Assembly (NCBI GenBank): GCA_030622585.1
Contig: JAUXFZ010000177.1
Span: 1-5,893 of the forward strand
Origin: Myxococcales bacterium
GTDB taxonomy: Bacteria > Myxococcota_A > Polyangia > Polyangiales > Houyiibacteriaceae
Length of the DNA stretch: 5,893 nt
Direction of reading: 5' to 3'
The notes beneath the pieces were generated by a model. The model was not told where the DNA came from, did no database searches, and saw only the letters and a list, made by a program, of their open reading frames with translations. Below are positions 1-5,893 of this stretch, in pieces. How positions within the stretch are numbered: position 1 is the stretch's first letter; each line of letters opens with the position of its first letter. The position numbers and the translations under genes are program-made.

Positions 1-1140
1 CGCCACCGGCATGTTGAGGTCGTCGTCCAAGGACTCCCGCAAGGTGTCGGCGAAACCCGCGATCTCCGCCTGAGCTGGAACGTCGTTGTCGACCACCCGA
101 TTTGGCGGAAGTCCTTCGAGCCGCTGCTTTGTCTTGTACACGTAGGCGACACGCCGCTCTGCTTCTTCGAACTGAGGGAACCCCGTGACGTTGCCCGCAT
201 CGTCGAGCGTCCAGTCGAGACTGAGCGGGGCGCGGTAGTGCACCGTCATCATCAAATAGCGGATCGCCTCAGGCTCGATGCGGTCGAACAAGTCCCGCGC
301 CGTGAAGAAGTTACCGAGGCTCTTGCTCATCTTTTCCTTGTCGACCTCGACGAAACCGTTGTGCATCCAACAGCGCGAGAAAAGCTTCCCTGTCGCGGCC
401 TCGCTCTGGGCGATCTCGTTTTCATGGTGCGGGAACACCAGATCCAAGCCGCCACCGTGAAGGTCGAGCGTGTCACCGAGGTGCTTCATCGACATCGCCG
501 AGCACTCGATGTGCCAGCCGGGGCGCCCGCGTCCCCACGGGCTGTCCCAACCCCAAGCGCCTTCTTCGCTCTTCTTCCACAGTGCGAAATCGGCCGGGTG
601 ACGCTTGCGCGCCGCGTGGGTTTCATCGAGCCGTTCGCTTGCGCCGAGCTTCATTTGCGTGAGGTCGCGATGGCTGAGCTTGCCGTAGTCGGAGAACGAC
701 TCCACGGAGAAGTAGACGTCACCGTCTGAAACGTATGCGTGACCGCCGTCGACCAGCCGTTGCACGAGGGCGAAGATGTCTTCGAGGTGCGTGCTGACGC
801 GCGGCTCGACATCCGGGTCGAGGTTGCCGAGCCGGTGCATGTCCTCCGAGTAGGCATCCGCAAAGCGCGCAGCGAGAGCAGTCGGCTCGGTGCCGGTCTC
901 CGCGGCGCGCTTGAGGATCTTGTCGTCGACGTCGGTGACGTTTCGGACGTACGTGACCTTCATTCCGTTGGCGCGCAGGTGACGGACCAGGACGTCGTAG
1001 ACCACATAACAGCGGGCGTGGCCCAGATGCGCGTAGTCGTAGACCGTCGGGCCGCAGACGTAGATGCGGGCGTGATCGGGGTCCGCCGGCTCGAAAGGCT
1101 CTTTTTGGCTCGTCAGGGTGTTGTACAGGCGTACGCTCAT
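1..1140 (-). CDS. cysS: Cysteinyl-tRNA synthetase, C-terminus cut by window edge
   Basis: This is a class I aminoacyl-tRNA synthetase that attaches cysteine to tRNA-Cys in the cytoplasm, using ATP. The minus-strand frame is open without a stop from the ATG at 1140-1138 to base 1, giving 380 residues. The family is usually about 460-490 residues, so roughly the last 80-110 (the tRNA-binding end) are missing only because of the window edge. Visible signatures are CGPTVYD at residues 29-35, the HIGH-type motif HLGH at 38-41, NVTDVDDKI at 67-75, WHIECSAM around C213, FPHHENE at 236-242 and KMSKS at 270-274. C29, C213, H238 and E242 match the four zinc ligands that select cysteine in the E. coli enzyme. 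No clear Shine-Dalgarno sequence precedes the ATG, but the protein begins with the usual short lead-in (MSVRLYNTLT), so this start is well supported. It is transcribed divergently from hisD. All key residues are present and no frameshift is seen. Confidence 0.97.
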   Translation of the reverse strand, partial: MSVRLYNTLTSQKEPFEPADPDHARIYVCGPTVYDYAHLGHARCYVVYDVLVRHLRANGMKVTYVRNVTDVDDKILKRAAETGTEPTALAARFADAYSEDMHRLGNLDPDVEPRVSTHLEDIFALVQRLVDGGHAYVSDGDVYFSVESFSDYGKLSHRDLTQMKLGASERLDETHAARKRHPADFALWKKSEEGAWGWDSPWGRGRPGWHIECSAMSMKHLGDTLDLHGGGLDLVFPHHENEIAQSEAATGKLFSRCWMHNGFVEVDKEKMSKSLGNFFTARDLFDRIEPEAIRYLMMTVHYRAPLSLDWTLDDAGNVTGFPQFEEAERRVAYVYKTKQRLEGLPPNRVVDNDVPAQAEIAGFADTLRESLDDDLNMPVA

Positions 1141-1223
1141 GGTCGGCGAAGTCTGAGCACTTTCCGCCCCGGGGGGCAAGGTTGCGTGGTTGACCGCTTT
1201 GTTCGGGCCGCTAGAACCAGCAA
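1141..1223. promoter_or_regulatory. Divergent intergenic region between cysS and hisD
   Basis: These 83 bp separate the two divergent start codons and must hold the promoters of both cysS and the plus-strand gene cluster, unless either is read from elsewhere. Towards hisD there is a recognisable -35/-10 pair, listed separately. Towards cysS I see no convincing sigma-70 type hexamer pair and no good Shine-Dalgarno sequence. A GC-rich run (GCCCCGGGGGGC, 1166-1177) is self-complementary but has no room for a loop, so it is not a hairpin terminator. No T-box, attenuator or leader peptide with histidine codons fits here. Confidence 0.55.
1190..1217 (+). promoter_or_regulatory. Candidate sigma-70-type promoter for hisD cluster
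   Basis: TTGACC at 1190-1195 matches five of six bases of the -35 consensus. TAGAAC at 1212-1217 matches four of six bases of the -10 consensus. The spacer is 16 bp. Transcription would be expected to begin about 6-8 bases after the -10 box, which falls on or next to the A of the hisD ATG at 1224. That would make a leaderless or nearly leaderless mRNA and agrees with the lack of a Shine-Dalgarno sequence before hisD. This is inference from consensus matching in GC-rich DNA, where chance hits occur. Confidence 0.35.
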
Positions 1224-2495
1224 ATGCTCACGATCTACGAACGGGGCCAAGCGGGCTACGAAGACACGCTAGCGTCTTTGAGCCGGCGGGGCGACGAAGA
1301 TCTCGCGCGCGTCGAGCCCGACGTGCGCGAGATCCTCGATGCGGTGCGTGAGCGGGGGGACGAGGCGGTCCTCGACTACACGGAGCGGTTTGACGGCCGG
1401 CGTCCCGAATCGCTGGCCTTGGATCGTGAAGCGTGGTTGGCGGAGGCACGCGCGGTCGATCCCGCCGTCCGCGAAGCGCTCGAAGCCGCGGGCGAGCGCA
1501 TTCGTCGCTATCACGAGCGCCAACGCGAGCCCGGCTTCCGCTACGAAGAAGGCGGCATCGAGCTCGGTCAACGAATCCGGCCCGTGGCCGCAGCGGCGGT
1601 GTACGCACCAGGTGGCAAGGCTCGTTACCCCTCCACCGTCCTGATGACCGCGATCCCCGCGACGGTTGCGGGTGTCGAACGAATCGTTCTGATCACGCCC
1701 AACCCGACTCCCGAAATTCTGGCCGCGGCGGACGTTGCCGGGGTGACCGAAGTCGTCGATGCCGGCGGGGCGCAAGCCATTGCAGCCGTCGCATACGGAA
1801 CCGAATCGATCACCCGCGTCGACAAAGTCGTCGGCCCGGGCAACATCTACGTGGCCTGCGCGAAGCGGCTCGTGTTCGGTGTCGTCGACATCGATTCGAT
1901 CGCCGGACCGAGCGAGATTCTCGTGGTCGCGGACGACGGAGCGGACCCGGAGGTCGTCGCTGCCGATCTCTTGTCGCAGGCAGAGCACGACGAGGCCGCG
2001 TACCCAATGGTCGTGGTGATGTCACGTCAACAGGCCGACGCGATCGATGGCGCGCTCCAACGGCAGCTCGCTACTCTCCCTCGCAGGGCCATCGCCGAGG
2101 AGGCGGTGCGCAACAACGGGTATTGCTTCGTCGTCGCCGACTTGGACGAGGCCGGTCGGGTCGCGACTGCACTCGCCGCCGAGCACTTGAGTCTTTCGGT
2201 GGCTGATTCCGAAGCGATGCTCGGGAGGATCGGAGCTGCGGGCGCGATCTTCCTCGGCTACCACACGCCCGAGGCGGCAGGAGACTACGCCGCCGGGCCG
2301 AGCCACGTCCTGCCCACAGGCGGCGCCGTTCGCTTTGCGTCGCCCCTAGGCGTCTACGATTTCGTGGTTCGGTCGTCGCTCATTCGATATTCGCACGAGG
2401 CCATCCGTGGCCAAGCGGATCTTCTCGAGGGGCTGGCCCGGCTCGAAGGCCTCGAGGGGCACGTGCGCGCTGTCGCCCTCCGAAGAGGCAAGTGA
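1224..2495 (+). CDS. hisD: Histidinol dehydrogenase
   Basis: This enzyme oxidises L-histidinol to L-histidine in two NAD-dependent steps, via histidinal, at the end of histidine biosynthesis in the cytoplasm. The 423-residue protein has normal family length and is complete. Visible landmarks are the AVYAPGGKARYPS segment (about residues 125-137), GPGNIYV at 204-210, the AGPSEIL block around 227-233, and SQAEHDE at 251-257. Q252, H255, D354 (in GDYAAGPSHVLPTGG) and H413 (near the C-terminus) match the zinc ligands Q259, H262, D360 and H419 of the E. coli enzyme. E320 and H321 match its catalytic Glu-His pair. The ATG at 1224 is preferred because the protein then begins at the usual distance from the first conserved block; there is no Shine-Dalgarno sequence in front of it. 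It is the first gene of the plus-strand cluster. No other his gene is in the window, so it is separated at least on this side from any his operon. Confidence 0.97.
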   Translation: MLTIYERGQAGYEDTLASLSRRGDEDLARVEPDVREILDAVRERGDEAVLDYTERFDGRRPESLALDREAWLAEARAVDPAVREALEAAGERIRRYHERQREPGFRYEEGGIELGQRIRPVAAAAVYAPGGKARYPSTVLMTAIPATVAGVERIVLITPNPTPEILAAADVAGVTEVVDAGGAQAIAAVAYGTESITRVDKVVGPGNIYVACAKRLVFGVVDIDSIAGPSEILVVADDGADPEVVAADLLSQAEHDEAAYPMVVVMSRQQADAIDGALQRQLATLPRRAIAEEAVRNNGYCFVVADLDEAGRVATALAAEHLSLSVADSEAMLGRIGAAGAIFLGYHTPEAAGDYAAGPSHVLPTGGAVRFASPLGVYDFVVRSSLIRYSHEAIRGQADLLEGLARLEGLEGHVRAVALRRGK

Positions 2496-3280
2496 CCAAG
2501 AGCCTTGCGGGGCGGGCGGCCGCCGGGTACCCATCGCCCGTGGGTCAGGCGATCTTGGAAAAGCGACTCGCTCGCGAGATGGGGCGATGCATCGCGGACT
2601 TCGAGCTTATCGAGCCCGGGGACCGCGTAATGGTTGCCATCAGCGGTGGCAAGGACAGCTACACGCTGCTGCACCTGCTCGAACGCGCGCGCCAACGAGC
2701 GCCCGTGCCGTTCGAGATCATCGCAGTGCACGTGGATCAGGGGCAGCCCGGCTACGACGGAACGGAACTCGAGGCGTGGCTCGACGAGCATGGCCATGAA
2801 CACCAGATCGTGCGTAAGAACACCTATCGGATCGTGACCGACGTCATCCCCGAAGGGCAGACCTATTGTAGCCTATGCTCGCGATTGCGCCGCGGTATCC
2901 TCTACAACGCCGCGCAGAGCCTTCGGTGCACCAAGATCGCACTTGGACACCATCGGGACGACGCCATTGAAACACTCATGCTCAACATGATGTTCAACGG
3001 AGCGTTGAGTGCGATGCCCGCCAAGCTGGTGAGCGATGACGGCCGAAATACGGTCATCCGACCGCTGCTTTATTCGTCGGAGCGTGACATCGTCGCATAC
3101 TCCGAGATGTTGGACTTCCCCATCATCCCATGCAACCTCTGTGGCTCGCAGGAGAACCTTTGGCGTCAGCAGGTCAAGGAGATGCTCGACGACGTCGAGA
3201 AGCGCGCGCCGCAGGTGCGTGAAAGCATGCTCGCCGCGCTGAAAAACGTGCGGAGCTCTCATCTGTTGGGGTCGAGCTAG
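2492..3280 (+). CDS. ttcA: tRNA-cytidine(32) 2-sulfurtransferase TtcA
   Basis: TtcA makes 2-thiocytidine at position 32 of certain tRNAs, activating the base with ATP and using an iron-sulfur cluster; sulfur comes ultimately from cysteine through a desulfurase. The 262-residue product shows the PP-loop SGGKDS at residues 51-56, the TtcA hallmark CSLCSRLRRGILY from C126, GHHRDD at 152-157, MPAKLVSDDG at 175-184, and PCNLCGSQENL from residue 213, with the second CxxC at C214/C217. The CxxC pairs supply the cluster ligands in this family. The match to E. coli TtcA as I remember it is close throughout the core. The protein stops soon after the conserved NVxxSHL segment, so it lacks the longer C-terminal tail of the E. 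coli enzyme. The GTG at 2492 overlaps the hisD stop as GTGA, which suggests translational coupling. A GAGG at 2485-2488 lies rather close to it. A GTG at 2540 is the alternative start. An ATG at 2579 would cut conserved sequence (LEKRLAREMG). Confidence 0.95.
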   Translation: MTKSLAGRAAAGYPSPVGQAILEKRLAREMGRCIADFELIEPGDRVMVAISGGKDSYTLLHLLERARQRAPVPFEIIAVHVDQGQPGYDGTELEAWLDEHGHEHQIVRKNTYRIVTDVIPEGQTYCSLCSRLRRGILYNAAQSLRCTKIALGHHRDDAIETLMLNMMFNGALSAMPAKLVSDDGRNTVIRPLLYSSERDIVAYSEMLDFPIIPCNLCGSQENLWRQQVKEMLDDVEKRAPQVRESMLAALKNVRSSHLLGSS

Positions 3281-3285
3281 GTCGC

Positions 3286-4389
3286 ATGGCGCGTCTCGTT
3301 GCCGCACTAGGACTCGTCATGGCGCTTACCGCGTCGGTGTCGGCGTCCGCCCAGGCGATCAACATCGAGCGTTTTCGCCCCGCGCTCGATCGGTTTGGCT
3401 TTCTCGGATTCAACGGCAGCGCGACCCCGGGCCACGGCCGCTTCAATCTCGGCCTCAGCACTTGGTACTCGAACAAGCCGCTCCGGATGCGGCGCGCCGA
3501 CGGAACCCGCGCCGACGTCATCGATAATCGGATGACGGGTGACCTGTTTTTCGAAGTGGGCCTGTTCGGTCGCTGGTCGCTCGCGTTGGAAGTGCCCTTG
3601 GTGCTGTATCAAACAGGGGAGACGGCGCGCCCGGTCAATGGACGGACTTCGTTCACCGGATTTGCCGCCGAGGACCCGCGCTTCACCACGAAGGTCCGGT
3701 TCTTCGGAAAGACAACCGAGGACACCCAAAGCCGTCCGGACGGGCCCGGGCTGGGCCTCCTGCTCACGTTCCCGGTGCCGATCGGAAGCACGAGCTTCTA
3801 TGCAGGCGAAGGACAGTTCTCGTTCGACGCTCAGTTTCTCGGCGACTTCCACTTGCTCGGTGCGGGTGCCGGGATGATGCTGGGTTGGCGCTACCGCGTG
3901 AACGAGCGGCGCTTCGGCGTCGACACACTCGGGCAGGAGTTGCAGTACGGCTTCTCGTTGAAGCCACCCATCCCGCCCGCGAAGGATCTATTCGGGCTCC
4001 TCGAGCTCCGCGGCACGACCTCTTTTCGGGGTCGGAGCACCAACACGCTCGAAGGCGATGTGGGCGTCCGTTGGACCAAGAACACGGTGACGATGACCGC
4101 GTCGGTCGGCATGGGGTTCATTCGCGGCCTCGGGCAGCCACAGTTCCGCGCCATCGTGGGCGTCTCCTGGTCCCCCGAAACCGACGACATGGACGGTGAC
4201 GGCATCCCCGACGACCGAGACGAGTGCCCCCGCCTCCCCGAAGACGTCGACGGCTTCGAGGACGAGGACGGGTGCATGGACCCAGACAACGACAACGATT
4301 TCATTCCGGACCTGGACGACAAGTGCCCCAACGAAGAAGCGATCGAGGGCAGGGACCTCGATGAAGATGGGTGTACCGATCCCGAGTAG
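3286..4389 (+). CDS. Secreted outer-membrane beta-barrel protein with C-terminal TSP3 repeats
   Basis: The 367-residue protein begins with a signal peptide: a hydrophobic stretch over residues 4-20, then ASAQA with likely cleavage after A24. Residues 25 to about 299 are rich in alternating hydrophobic/polar segments with Gly and aromatic residues, such as FFEVGLFGRWSLALEVPLVL and VTMTASVGMGFIRGL, as expected for strands of an outer-membrane barrel. The first mature block (INIERFRPALDRFGFLGFNG, then TPGHGRFNLGL) resembles the N-terminus of myxobacterial OmpA-family proteins. Residues 301-366 form two Asp-rich thrombospondin type 3 repeats, with Cys at 314, 330, 347 and 363, probably calcium-binding and disulfide-linked. 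In relatives an OmpA-type peptidoglycan-binding domain usually follows; here the frame ends at TAG 4387-4389 directly after the second repeat. The ATG lies 5 bp after ttcA, behind a weak TAGG. The next in-frame ATG at 3319 would destroy the signal peptide. The exact function (porin or structural protein) is unknown. Confidence 0.85.
   Translation: MARLVAALGLVMALTASVSASAQAINIERFRPALDRFGFLGFNGSATPGHGRFNLGLSTWYSNKPLRMRRADGTRADVIDNRMTGDLFFEVGLFGRWSLALEVPLVLYQTGETARPVNGRTSFTGFAAEDPRFTTKVRFFGKTTEDTQSRPDGPGLGLLLTFPVPIGSTSFYAGEGQFSFDAQFLGDFHLLGAGAGMMLGWRYRVNERRFGVDTLGQELQYGFSLKPPIPPAKDLFGLLELRGTTSFRGRSTNTLEGDVGVRWTKNTVTMTASVGMGFIRGLGQPQFRAIVGVSWSPETDDMDGDGIPDDRDECPRLPEDVDGFEDEDGCMDPDNDNDFIPDLDDKCPNEEAIEGRDLDEDGCTDPE
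4186..4383 (+). repeat. Two tandem 33-residue thrombospondin type 3 repeats within the barrel protein
   Basis: Unit 1 covers bases 4186-4284 (residues 301-333) and unit 2 covers 4285-4383 (residues 334-366). They align without gaps: DGDGIPDDRDECP pairs with DNDFIPDLDDKCP, and DEDGC pairs with DEDGC. Both cysteines of unit 1 (314, 330) recur exactly 33 residues later (347, 363). The similarity is mainly at protein level, since the DNA of the two units has drifted considerably; this is an old protein repeat and not a recent DNA duplication. Unit 2 has lost one typical calcium-site Gly-Asp pattern (NDND in place of DGDG). Confidence 0.85.
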
Positions 4390-4396
4390 TGGGTCA

Positions 4397-5017
4397 GTGT
4401 CAGTGCTACGGGCAAGTTTGGCCTTGCTGATGCTCGCGGCTTGCACGCCTCAGGGCGATCCCGGCATCGCCTCTGGCTTTTCGGACGACTTCAATCGCAC
4501 CCAGATCGGCAGCGCCTACAAGAAGACTGGCGGCAATTGGCGTATCGAGGGCGGGCAGCTTCATGTGAAGGGGGCCAAGAATCATCCGCTTTGGCTTCTT
4601 CGGACGCTGCCTCGCGATGTCCGGGTGGAGCTCGATGTTCGGAGCGAGAGCCCAGAGGGGGACATCAAGGTCGAGATCTTCGGGGATGGGGCTTCCTACG
4701 CGAAGCACGATCGCTACGCTGCGACGAGCTACGTCATCATTTTCGGGGGCTGGGACAACTCGCAGAATGTGTTGGCCCGAATGGACGAGCATGGGGACGA
4801 TCGGGTCGTGGGCAAGGCCCTCAAAGTAGAGCCCGGCGTGGTCTACCGGTTTCGGATCGAGCGAATCGGTGGCACTCTCGCGGTGTGGGTCGACGGGGAC
4901 ATTTTGCTGAAAATGGACGACTCGGACCCCCTCGAGGGCAGGGGGCACGACCATTTTGGCTTCAATAACTGGCAATCGGACCTCTGGTTCGACAATTTGA
5001 AGGTCACACCGCTCTGA
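4397..5017 (+). CDS. Lipoprotein with jelly-roll (concanavalin-like) domain, function unknown
   Basis: From the GTG at 4397 the product is 206 residues. It starts with a short lipoprotein signal: R5, a hydrophobic stretch over 8-15, and the lipobox LAAC with the lipidated cysteine at C16. The next residue is Thr, not Asp, so by the E. coli rule it would go to the outer membrane. Residues 28-206 form one beta-rich domain: SDDFNRTQIGSAYKKTGGNWRIEGGQL at the start, SYVIIFGGWDN at 111-121, ARMDEHGDDR at 127-136, a LAVWVDGDILLKMDD strand pair at 161-175, and LWFDNLKVTPL at the end. The FxDDF, W-x-I-x-GG-x-L and FDN-x-x-V pattern is typical of jelly-roll domains related to concanavalin and to the DUF1080 / 3-keto-disaccharide hydrolase group, so sugar binding is possible but not shown. 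No catalytic residue can be assigned. GTG 4403 is an equally possible start. The in-frame ATG at 4196 is rejected, as it lies inside the preceding gene and adds a Thr-rich shadow sequence. The gap to the upstream stop is 7 bp. Confidence 0.82.
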   Translation: MSVLRASLALLMLAACTPQGDPGIASGFSDDFNRTQIGSAYKKTGGNWRIEGGQLHVKGAKNHPLWLLRTLPRDVRVELDVRSESPEGDIKVEIFGDGASYAKHDRYAATSYVIIFGGWDNSQNVLARMDEHGDDRVVGKALKVEPGVVYRFRIERIGGTLAVWVDGDILLKMDDSDPLEGRGHDHFGFNNWQSDLWFDNLKVTPL

Positions 5018-5027
5018 CGGTTGGGTC

Positions 5028-5891
5028 ATGACGCCGAAAGAATTCGAAATCTCATTGTCGGACGCGGAGGTGCAGCTCTCGCGCATCAAGCACCTGTACG
5101 AACAATGGTTTCAGGGCATCGAGCGCATCGAGCCCCAGATTCCGCGCAAGCAGTTCATCCGCACGCTGAACCTTCTTCGTAAGGAAAAGCCAAGGAACAC
5201 CGCGCTTCGGTTCCGCTTTCAAACGCTGATTCAACGCTATACGACCCTGCAGACGTACTGGCGGCGCATTGGCCGCCAGATCGAAGAAGGCACGTATCGG
5301 CGCGACCTGCTTCGTGCGAGGCGGCGCCGTGAGGCAGCGCGGGCAGAACGCGAACAAGAGAGGCACCGTCGAAGCAGCAGCCCAATCGAGCTCGACCCGA
5401 ATGCCGATGTCAACATGGACCGATTGATCGCGGACGCGAGCGATCGAATGGACGAGCTTCTCAAGACGCCCGAGCCCTCATCGAAGGTCGCAACCCTCGA
5501 TCTCGACCGGCCACAGGCGTCGCCGCCAAACGAGCCCGCGTCTGCGTCGGAGCCACCGACTGCCCGGTTCGGCAAGCCACAATCTCGCCGGCCCATTCGG
5601 AAGAGGGAGAGGTCGAACCCGGCGATCACGCCGAGCCGCCGCGCTCCGCCCGCAATCGCGGCCCGGTCGAAGGGGCCTGGCGATGCGAGGATGCGCCAGA
5701 TCTACGACAGCTATGTCGAGGCGAAGCGAAGCAACAACGAGCGCACCGACAAGATCGACTACGAAACCGTCGCCAAGAGTCTCAAGAAGATGGTCCCCAA
5801 GCTCGACCGCAAGCACAAAGGCAAGCGCATCGACTTCACAGTGGTCGTCAAGGACGGCAAAGTTGGCATCAAGCCGGTGGTGAAGAAGTAG
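5028..5891 (+). CDS. MXAN_5187-like conserved protein of unknown function
   Basis: The 287-residue protein has no signal peptide or membrane segment and is probably cytoplasmic. It has three parts. Residues 1 to about 115 are helical and basic and hold a conserved-looking core: LYEQWFQGIERIEP (23-36), RNTALRFRFQTLIQRY (56-71) and TYWRRIGRQIEEGTYRRD (76-93), followed by an Arg/Glu-rich stretch likely to form a long helix or coiled coil. Residues about 116-215 are a low-complexity linker rich in Pro, Ser, Ala and Arg. Residues 217-287 are a compact domain with IYDSYVEAKRSNNE and a final FTVVVKDGKVGIKPVVKK strand pair. I recognise the pattern as that of the MXAN_5187 C-terminal domain proteins of Myxococcota, whose role is not known to me. 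The RNTALRFRF and C-terminal blocks suggest binding to a nucleic acid or protein partner, but this is inference. ATG 5028 lies 10 bp after the lipoprotein stop, with only a weak TTGGG in front. The stop is two bases before the window end. Confidence 0.8.
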   Translation: MTPKEFEISLSDAEVQLSRIKHLYEQWFQGIERIEPQIPRKQFIRTLNLLRKEKPRNTALRFRFQTLIQRYTTLQTYWRRIGRQIEEGTYRRDLLRARRRREAARAEREQERHRRSSSPIELDPNADVNMDRLIADASDRMDELLKTPEPSSKVATLDLDRPQASPPNEPASASEPPTARFGKPQSRRPIRKRERSNPAITPSRRAPPAIAARSKGPGDARMRQIYDSYVEAKRSNNERTDKIDYETVAKSLKKMVPKLDRKHKGKRIDFTVVVKDGKVGIKPVVKK

Positions 5892-5893
5892 GA

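Noticed and set aside
1161..1180. GC-rich palindrome as a terminator or operator
   Set aside because: The arms abut with no loop and no T-run follows on either strand. It sits upstream of both divergent genes, where a terminator makes no sense.
238..1272. Two long plus-strand open frames (163 and 177 codons) opposite cysS
   Set aside because: They are antisense to a clearly conserved synthetase with every active-site motif intact, have no recognisable domain, and the second runs into the hisD start. High GC makes such shadow frames common.
1269..1988. 239-codon minus-strand frame opposite hisD
   Set aside because: It lies fully inside hisD, whose zinc and catalytic residues are all present. 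The antisense product shows no recognised motif.
4196..4396. ATG-started upstream extension of the lipoprotein gene
   Set aside because: The added 67 residues are a Thr/Arg-rich out-of-frame reading of the TSP3 repeats and would bury the lipoprotein signal peptide in the middle of the protein.
4387..4470. Frameshifted remnant of an OmpA domain after the barrel gene
   Set aside because: Reading the other frames after the TAG gives a lipoprotein signal peptide and then a jelly-roll domain. No OmpA-type NxxLSxxRA pattern appears anywhere downstream.
4406..5089. 227-codon minus-strand frame opposite the lipoprotein
   Set aside because: It is antisense to a gene with a clear lipobox and beta-domain pattern; no motif or start signal supports it.
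1..5893. Mobile elements, CRISPR arrays, tRNA/rRNA genes, phage or defence genes
   Set aside because: No direct or inverted terminal repeats, spaced short repeats, transposase or integrase motifs, or tRNA-like cloverleaf were seen. The DNA is nearly all coding and uniform in base composition.

Overview
This is a high-GC bacterial window, densely coded, with five genes plus one gene fragment. The organism looks like a member of the Myxococcota (former Deltaproteobacteria). Two genes point that way: an outer-membrane barrel whose tail is made of Asp-rich thrombospondin type 3 repeats, and a last gene that resembles the MXAN_5187 family known from Myxococcus. This assignment rests on remembered family patterns, not on a search.

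Layout. The left 1140 bases hold the first 380 codons of cysS (cysteinyl-tRNA synthetase) on the minus strand; its C-terminus lies off the left edge. An 83-bp divergent intergenic region (1141-1223) follows and holds the only candidate promoter I can support. Everything to the right lies on the plus strand and is packed like a single transcription unit: hisD (1224-2495), ttcA (2492-3280, overlapping hisD by 4 nt), a secreted beta-barrel/TSP3 protein (3286-4389, 5 bp after ttcA), a small lipoprotein with a jelly-roll-like domain (4397-5017, 7 bp gap), and an MXAN_5187-like protein (5028-5891, 10 bp gap). No terminator, tRNA, rRNA, CRISPR array, insertion sequence or attachment site was found. 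No gene-free stretch exceeds 83 bp.

How the genes fit together. hisD catalyses the last two steps of histidine synthesis, and no other his gene is visible. ttcA and cysS both act on tRNA (2-thiolation of C32 and charging with cysteine), but they are on opposite strands. The three downstream genes form a second block. Two encode exported envelope proteins and the third a cytoplasmic, highly charged protein of unknown role. The barrel protein ends right after two TSP3 repeats, where relatives usually continue into an OmpA-type peptidoglycan-binding domain. The lipoprotein gene starts 7 bp later. This three-gene envelope block behind two housekeeping genes is the least explained part of the window.
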